From Pseudomonas huaxiensis (GTDB taxonomy: Bacteria > Pseudomonadota > Gammaproteobacteria > Pseudomonadales > Pseudomonadaceae), in the NCBI RefSeq assembly GCF_003231275.1, contig NZ_QKVL01000023.1, positions 36,284 through 100,283 on the forward strand: a stretch of 64,000 nt of DNA. The letters are read 5' to 3'. Each line of letters begins with the position of its first letter. Within the stretch, counting starts at the first letter, position 1. Under the pieces are notes generated by a model, which saw only the letters and a program-made list of their open reading frames with translations, was not told where the DNA came from and ran no database searches. Positions 59,022-64,000 of this stretch are shown piece after piece. A program made the translations under genes and the position numbers.

Positions 59022-59146
59022 CGAAGGGGGCACCGGAAAGGACGGGCAAGGAAAAACCCGGCCATTTTGCCTGACGGTTGCCCGGCCACGAAAGCGCGGC
59101 ATATGCTGCGTCGACTTTATATGAATCCAGACTCAGGATAACCCCC

Positions 59147-60451
59147 ATGAACGCCCGCGTTCAGCAGCCAACCTCGCACACCGCTTCCTACTACGCCGCC
59201 AGCAGCGTCCCACGGCCGGATTACCCGCGCCTGACCGGCGAACTGCGCTGCGACGTCTGTGTGGTCGGCGGCGGTTACTCGGGGCTGAACACCGCCCTCG
59301 AGCTGGCCGACCGCGGTTTCAGCGTGATCCTGCTGGAAGCCCGCAAGGTCGGCTGGGGCGCCAGTGGGCGCAACGGCGGACAACTGATCCGTGGTGTCGG
59401 CCACGGCCTTGAACAGTTTCACTCGGTGATCGGCGAAGACGGCGTGCGCCAGATGAAGCTGATGGGCCTGGAAGCAGTGGAAATCGTCCGCCAGCGCGTC
59501 GAGCGCCACGCTATCCCCTGCGACCTGACCTGGGGCTACTGTGACCTCGCGAACAAGCCCGGCGAATTCGACGATTTCGCCGAAGAAGCCCAGGCCCTGC
59601 GCGACCTTGGCTATCGCCACGAACTGCGCCTGGTCCCGCCCGGGCAGATGCACAGCGTAATCGGCTCGGACCGCTACGCCGGCGGCCTGATCGACATGGG
59701 TTCCGGCCATCTGCACCCGCTGAATCTCGCCCTCGGCGAGGCGGCGGCGGCGACGCAACTGGGTGTACAGATTTTCGAAGAATCCGCGGTCACCCGCATC
59801 GACTACGGCCCGCAGGTAACGGTGCACACCGAGCACGGCAGCGTCCGCGCCAGCACCCTGGTGCTGTGCTGCAACGCCTACCTCAACGACCTCAACCGCG
59901 AACTGGGCGGCAAGGTTCTTCCCGCCGGTAGCTACATCATCGCCACCGAACCGCTGGGCGAAGAACGGGCGCGACAACTGCTGCCGCAGAACATGGCCGT
60001 GTGCGACCAACGGGTAACGGTGGATTACTTCCGCCTGTCCGCCGATAACCGGCTGCTGTTCGGCGGTGCCTGCCACTATTCCGGCCGTGACCCGAAGGAC
60101 ATCGGCGCCTACATGCGGCCGAAAATGCTCAAGGTATTCCCGCAACTGGCAGACGTGCGCATCGACTTCCAGTGGGGCGGCATGATCGGGATCGGCGCCA
60201 ACCGCCTGCCACAGATCGGGCGACTGCGTGAGCAGCCCAATGTGTATTACGCGCAGGCGTATGCCGGGCATGGACTGAATGCCACGCACCTGGCCGGGCG
60301 GATACTTGGGGAAGCAATCAGCGGCCAGCAGAGCGGGCGCTTCGATCTGTTCGACCGGGTGCCACACATCACCTTCCCTGGCGGCAAACACCTGCGCTCG
60401 CCATTGCTGGCGCTGGGCATGCTCTGGCACCGGCTCAAGGCACTGGCCTGA
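59147..60451 (+). CDS. pauB: FAD-dependent oxidoreductase, gamma-glutamylputrescine oxidase-like
   Basis: The start at ATG 59147 (MNARVQQPTSHTASYYAASS) gives 434 residues. It has a DAO-type FAD fold (DVCVVGGGYSGLNTALELAD) and C-terminal NVYYAQAYAGHGLNATHLAGR. PauB/PuuB enzymes oxidise gamma-glutamylputrescine in polyamine catabolism. The neighbourhood (dadR, pauR, cycB) matches that of P. aeruginosa pauB4. The precise substrate among the PauB paralogues is uncertain. Confidence 0.85.
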   Translation: MNARVQQPTSHTASYYAASSVPRPDYPRLTGELRCDVCVVGGGYSGLNTALELADRGFSVILLEARKVGWGASGRNGGQLIRGVGHGLEQFHSVIGEDGVRQMKLMGLEAVEIVRQRVERHAIPCDLTWGYCDLANKPGEFDDFAEEAQALRDLGYRHELRLVPPGQMHSVIGSDRYAGGLIDMGSGHLHPLNLALGEAAAATQLGVQIFEESAVTRIDYGPQVTVHTEHGSVRASTLVLCCNAYLNDLNRELGGKVLPAGSYIIATEPLGEERARQLLPQNMAVCDQRVTVDYFRLSADNRLLFGGACHYSGRDPKDIGAYMRPKMLKVFPQLADVRIDFQWGGMIGIGANRLPQIGRLREQPNVYYAQAYAGHGLNATHLAGRILGEAISGQQSGRFDLFDRVPHITFPGGKHLRSPLLALGMLWHRLKALA

Positions 60452-60457
60452 TCCGTA

Positions 60458-60688
60458 TCAGGAGCGCCAGAACGGCTTGAGCCCTTCTTCCTGTGCAGCC
60501 TCGCGGCTCAGGCCGATGTCTTTCAACTGATCGGGCGTCAGGTCGAGCAACGCCCGGCGGGTGCGCCAGCGATGTAGCATCAGACCCAGGCGGCCCATGC
60601 CGGTCGGCGTCTTGATCAGTGATTTGCGCTGGCCTTGCTCCAGCTCGCAGCCATACAACTTCAATCGCACATCACTCAGGCCGTTCAT
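60458..60688 (-). CDS. DUF1127 small basic protein
   Basis: A 76-residue protein whose C-terminal half is a DUF1127 motif: RWRTRRALLDLTPDQLKDIGLSREAAQEEG. Small DUF1127 proteins in other bacteria take part in RNA turnover or phosphate/carbon metabolism control. The start at 60688 may be extended. It converges with the oxidoreductase gene 6 bp away. Confidence 0.85.
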   Translation of the reverse strand: MNGLSDVRLKLYGCELEQGQRKSLIKTPTGMGRLGLMLHRWRTRRALLDLTPDQLKDIGLSREAAQEEGLKPFWRS

Positions 60689-60866
60689 CGCGTCACTCCG
60701 TTCAGGGTGGGAAACCGTAGAGAAAGGATGCGCGTCCGGGGAAAAGCATTACAGATCCAACCAACGACTATTATTCCCATACAGATTTCGCCAAATTCGC
60801 TCTGAATGCTGTATTTTTCCGACATCTGTACTGGTTATGTCCTACAGATCTGTCTGGAGTACGCTC

Positions 60867-62297
60867 ATGACCCTCTACCTGAACCTCGCCGAACTGCTGG
60901 GCGCCCGCATTGAACAGGGCCTGTACCGCCCGGGTGATCGCCTGCCGTCAATACGCGCCCTGAGCCTTGAGCACGGGGTCAGCCTGAGCACCGTGCAGCA
61001 GGCCTATCGACTGCTGGAAGACAACGGCCTGGTGGCACCGCGGCCCAAGTCCGGCTACTTCGTGCCACAACATCGCAACCTCCCGGCACTGCCGGCGATC
61101 GGTCGCCCGGCGCAAAGGCCTGTGGATATCTCCCAGTGGGAACACGTGGTGGAGCTGGTGCGCAGCGTGCCGCGCAAGGATGTGGTGCAACTGGGGCGCG
61201 GCATGCCGGATGTCGACAGCCCGACCCTGAAACCGCTGCTGCGCAGCCTGGCCCAGCTCAGCCGTCGCCAGGACATGCCGGGCCTCTACTACGACACCAT
61301 CAGCGGCAACCTGGCCCTGCGCGAGCAAGTGGCGCGGCTGATGCTCGACTCCGGCTGCACGGTGAACGCGGCTGATCTGGTGATCACCACCGGCTGCCAC
61401 GAAGCGTTGTCGGCAAGCATCCGCGCCGTGTGTGAACCAGGCGACATCGTCGCGGTGGATTCACCGAGCTTCCACGGTGCCATGCAGACCCTGAAGGGCC
61501 TGGGCATGAAGGCCATGGAAATCCCCACCGACCCGCTCACCGGCATCAGCCTCGAAGCCCTCGAACTGGCGCTGGAACAATGGCCGATCAAGCTGATCCA
61601 GGTAACGCCAAGCTGCAACAACCCGCTCGGCTACATCATGCCCGAGGCCCGCAAGCGCGCCCTGTTGAGCCTGGCACAGCGCTTCGACGTGGCGATCCTC
61701 GAAGACGATGTGTATGGCGACCTGGCCTACACCTACCCACGACCGCGGACCATCAAGTCCTTCGACGATGACGGACGCGTGTTGCTGTGCAGTTCCTTCT
61801 CCAAGACCCTCGCCCCCGGCCTGCGCATCGGCTGGGTCGCGCCGGGGCGCTACTTCGAGCGGGTGCTGCACATGAAGTACATCAGCACCGGCAGCACCGC
61901 GCCGCAGCCGCAACTGGCGATCGCCGACTTCATCGAGGCCGGCCACTACCAGCCCCACTTGCGGCGCATGCGCAGCCAGTACCAGCGTGGCCGTGACCAG
62001 ATGATCGACTGGGTCACCCGCTACTTCCCAAAAGGCACGCGGGTCAGCCGGCCACAGGGCAGCTTCCTGCTCTGGGTCGAATTGCCGGAGCACTTCGACA
62101 CCCTGCGCCTGAATCGCGCTTTGCTCGGGCAAGGCGTACAGATCGCCATGGGCAGCATCTTTTCCGCCTCCGGCAAATACCGCAATTGCCTGCGCATGAA
62201 CTACGCCGCCCGGCCGAGCCCGGCGATCGAAGCTGCGGTGCGCACCGTCGGCGAAACCGCCATTCGTCTACTGGCCGAGGAGGTAATCGCCGGGTAA
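60867..62297 (+). CDS. MocR-family (GntR-aminotransferase) regulator
   Basis: The start at ATG 60867 (MTLYLNLAELLGARIEQGLY) gives 476 residues. It has an N-terminal GntR winged helix (PGDRLPSIRALSLEHGVSLSTVQQAYR) and a fold-type I aminotransferase domain with the PLP Lys in CSSFSKTLAPGLRIGW. MocR regulators sense PLP or amino acids. It is divergent from the DUF1127 gene. Targets unknown; the direct repeat ACAGATCTGTCTGGAG close upstream (about 60844) may be a site. Confidence 0.92.
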   Translation: MTLYLNLAELLGARIEQGLYRPGDRLPSIRALSLEHGVSLSTVQQAYRLLEDNGLVAPRPKSGYFVPQHRNLPALPAIGRPAQRPVDISQWEHVVELVRSVPRKDVVQLGRGMPDVDSPTLKPLLRSLAQLSRRQDMPGLYYDTISGNLALREQVARLMLDSGCTVNAADLVITTGCHEALSASIRAVCEPGDIVAVDSPSFHGAMQTLKGLGMKAMEIPTDPLTGISLEALELALEQWPIKLIQVTPSCNNPLGYIMPEARKRALLSLAQRFDVAILEDDVYGDLAYTYPRPRTIKSFDDDGRVLLCSSFSKTLAPGLRIGWVAPGRYFERVLHMKYISTGSTAPQPQLAIADFIEAGHYQPHLRRMRSQYQRGRDQMIDWVTRYFPKGTRVSRPQGSFLLWVELPEHFDTLRLNRALLGQGVQIAMGSIFSASGKYRNCLRMNYAARPSPAIEAAVRTVGETAIRLLAEEVIAG

Positions 62298-62355
62298 CGT
62301 TGCGCTGCTTCGCGCGGTCTACAGTTCAACTGCCCCGCGACCACGGAATCCTCAT

Positions 62356-63909
62356 TTGACCAGTCATCGGCTCCTGCCCTTTCTGCTCACCCTGCTACTG
62401 GCCCTCAGTGGCTGCGCCAGCGTCAGCGTGCCGCGCGATGTCAGCCAGGCCCTGCCGGCCAGCGACTCGCCGTTCGGCCGTTCGGTGCAGCGCCAGGCCG
62501 CCGCCTATGACGGGCGCTCCGGCTTCCGCCTGCTGCCCAACAGCAACGAAGCCTTCCGCGCCCGCGCCGAGTTGGTCCGCAACGCGCAAAGCAGCATCGA
62601 CCTGCAGTACTACATCGTCAACGACGGCCTCAGCACCCGCGCGCTGGTGCACGAACTGCTGGCCGCCGCCGATCGCGGCGTGCGGGTGCGCATCCTGCTC
62701 GACGACACCACCAGCGATGGCCAGGACACCCAGATGGGCGTACTGGCCGCCCATCCGAACATCCAGATCCGCGTGTTCAACCCGCTGCAACTGGGCCGCA
62801 GCACCGGCGTCACCCGCGCCATGGGCCGGCTGTTCAACCTCTCGCGCCAGCACCGGCGAATGCACAACAAGCTGTGGCTGGTGGACAACAGCATGGCCAT
62901 CGTCGGCGGACGCAACCTGGGCGACGCCTATTTCGACGCCGAGCCGAACCTGAACTTCACCGACATCGACCTGCTGGGCGTCGGCCCGGTCGCCGAGCAA
63001 CTGGGGCACAGCTTCGATCAATACTGGAACAGTGCCCTGAGCCAGCCCATTGGTGACTTCCTCTACCGCCAGCCGGACGCCGACGACCTGCGCGCCAGCC
63101 GCCAGCGCCTGGAACAGTCACTCGCCGAAGCGCGGCTGCAGCACAAACAACTCTACGACCGGCTGATGGCCTACCAGACCCAGCCGCGCCTCGACCTTTG
63201 GCGCAATGAACTGATCTGGGCCCACAGCAAGGCCCTGTGGGATGCGCCGAGCAAGGTGCTGGCCGACGACGAGCCGGACCCGCAGTTGCTGATGAGCCAG
63301 CAACTGGCGCCGGACCTCAACAACGTGCGCCATGAGCTGATCCTCATCTCGGCGTACTTCGTGCCCCGCGAGCCGGGCCTGCTGTACCTGACCGGCCGCG
63401 CCGACGCCGGCGTCTCGGTCAGCCTTCTGACCAACTCCCTGGAAGCCACCGATGTACCCGCCGTGCACGGTGGCTACGCGCCTTATCGCAAGGCGTTGCT
63501 GGAACATGGCGTGAAGCTCTTCGAACTGCGGCGCCAGCCCGGTGATCCTGGGCAACCGCGCTACAGCGTCAGGGGCGGCTCGGATTCGAGCCTGCACAGC
63601 AAAGCCATCGTCTTCGACCGCCAGAAGACCTTCATCGGCTCGTTCAACTTCGACCCGCGCTCGGTGCTGTGGAACACCGAAGTCGGCGTGCTGGTGGACA
63701 GCCCGGAGCTCGCGCAATACACCCGCGACCTGGCGATCCAGGGCACGGCGCCAGCGGTGGCGTATCAGGTGAAATTGCAGGACGGCAAGCTGGTGTGGGT
63801 CACCGAGGACAACGGCCAGCAGCGCGTGCTGACCACCGAACCCGGCGGCCTGTGGCGGCGATTCAATGCATGGATCACCAAGGCTGTCGGGTTGGAGAAG
63901 ATGCTGTGA
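62356..63909 (+). CDS. Phospholipase-D-family lipoprotein (cardiolipin-synthase-like)
   Basis: This 517-residue protein starts at TTG 62356 and has a lipoprotein signal ending ALSGC. It carries both HKD motifs of the PLD superfamily: HNKLWLVDNSMAIVGGRN (about residue 174) and HSKAIVFDRQKTFIGSFNFD (about residue 415). It is therefore a likely outer- or inner-membrane-anchored periplasmic phosphatidyl transferase/cardiolipin synthase-like enzyme rather than a cytoplasmic one. Alone downstream of the MocR gene by 58 bp. Confidence 0.9.
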   Translation: MTSHRLLPFLLTLLLALSGCASVSVPRDVSQALPASDSPFGRSVQRQAAAYDGRSGFRLLPNSNEAFRARAELVRNAQSSIDLQYYIVNDGLSTRALVHELLAAADRGVRVRILLDDTTSDGQDTQMGVLAAHPNIQIRVFNPLQLGRSTGVTRAMGRLFNLSRQHRRMHNKLWLVDNSMAIVGGRNLGDAYFDAEPNLNFTDIDLLGVGPVAEQLGHSFDQYWNSALSQPIGDFLYRQPDADDLRASRQRLEQSLAEARLQHKQLYDRLMAYQTQPRLDLWRNELIWAHSKALWDAPSKVLADDEPDPQLLMSQQLAPDLNNVRHELILISAYFVPREPGLLYLTGRADAGVSVSLLTNSLEATDVPAVHGGYAPYRKALLEHGVKLFELRRQPGDPGQPRYSVRGGSDSSLHSKAIVFDRQKTFIGSFNFDPRSVLWNTEVGVLVDSPELAQYTRDLAIQGTAPAVAYQVKLQDGKLVWVTEDNGQQRVLTTEPGGLWRRFNAWITKAVGLEKML

Positions 63910-64000
63910 GGTGGGGTTGGGCGCGGCCGTGGTGAGAGCTGGAGCACGTTGCGGTTGTCATGGTGCCGTTCTTGATTCCAGATCCATATCGGCGGGCCAT

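Overview
The window looks like a chromosomal segment of a Pseudomonas, probably of the fluorescens/putida lineage. The core is GC-rich and carries REP elements of the 'GTGGGAGCTGGCTTGCC' type with a RAYT transposase. Its gene neighbourhoods are ones known from Pseudomonas genomes: oscA-sbp-cysTWA, tonB-exbB-exbD beside a TonB receptor and LysR regulator, desA, gabDT, and cycB-pauR-dadX-ridA-dadA-dadR. Assignments rest on reading the sequence and on remembered family features; no database search was run.

Layout. (1) 1-19.2 kb is largely a sulfur-scavenging region: a polar amino-acid ABC importer (cut by the window start), MetQ, a short sigma-54 activator-like protein, a small serine hydrolase, TonB-ExbB-ExbD, a TonB-dependent receptor, a LysR regulator, a formylglycine-type sulfatase/phosphonate monoester hydrolase, a RAYT flanked by REPs, and the sulfate importer cysA-cysW-cysT-sbp-oscA. 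(2) 19.3-28.1 kb holds a GGDEF/EAL protein, a delta-9-type desaturase, a PAS-GGDEF cyclase, an HDOD protein with a degenerate receiver, and gabT/gabD. (3) 28.5-35.5 kb is an AT-rich genomic island inserted at tRNA-Arg(CCG). It is bounded by a degenerate 45-bp copy of the tRNA 3' half and carries a decayed integrase, a dead IS5-family element, a four-gene cassette and an opposing HigBA-like toxin-antitoxin pair. (4) 35.5-48 kb holds hypothetical proteins, a transglutaminase-like exoprotein, a CBS protein, a FUSC/HlyD/NodT efflux operon with a MarR regulator, a Sel1 protein and a WYL regulator. (5) 48-51.9 kb is a second sulfur locus: a TauD-like dioxygenase with a TauABC-like importer. (6) 52-64 kb holds an acetyl-CoA hydrolase-family protein, cytochrome c5, the alanine/polyamine catabolic block, a MocR regulator and a phospholipase-D-family lipoprotein.

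Two observations stand out. First, the island cassette (DUF4031 - thymidylate-synthase-fold enzyme - possible uracil-DNA-glycosylase-like protein - alpha-glutamyl/putrescinyl-thymine pyrophosphorylase-like protein) looks like a nucleotide or DNA-base modification/surveillance system. The TS-fold enzyme has Asp (D179) where thymidylate synthases have the dUMP-selecting Asn, as in phage T4 dCMP hydroxymethylase. Second, a 48-bp AT-rich element is 41/48 identical upstream of two distant sulfur operons (2950-2997 and 51839-51886), with partial copies upstream of the hydrolase operon and oscA. It looks like the operator/promoter of a sulfur-starvation regulon, with CysB the likely regulator by inference.
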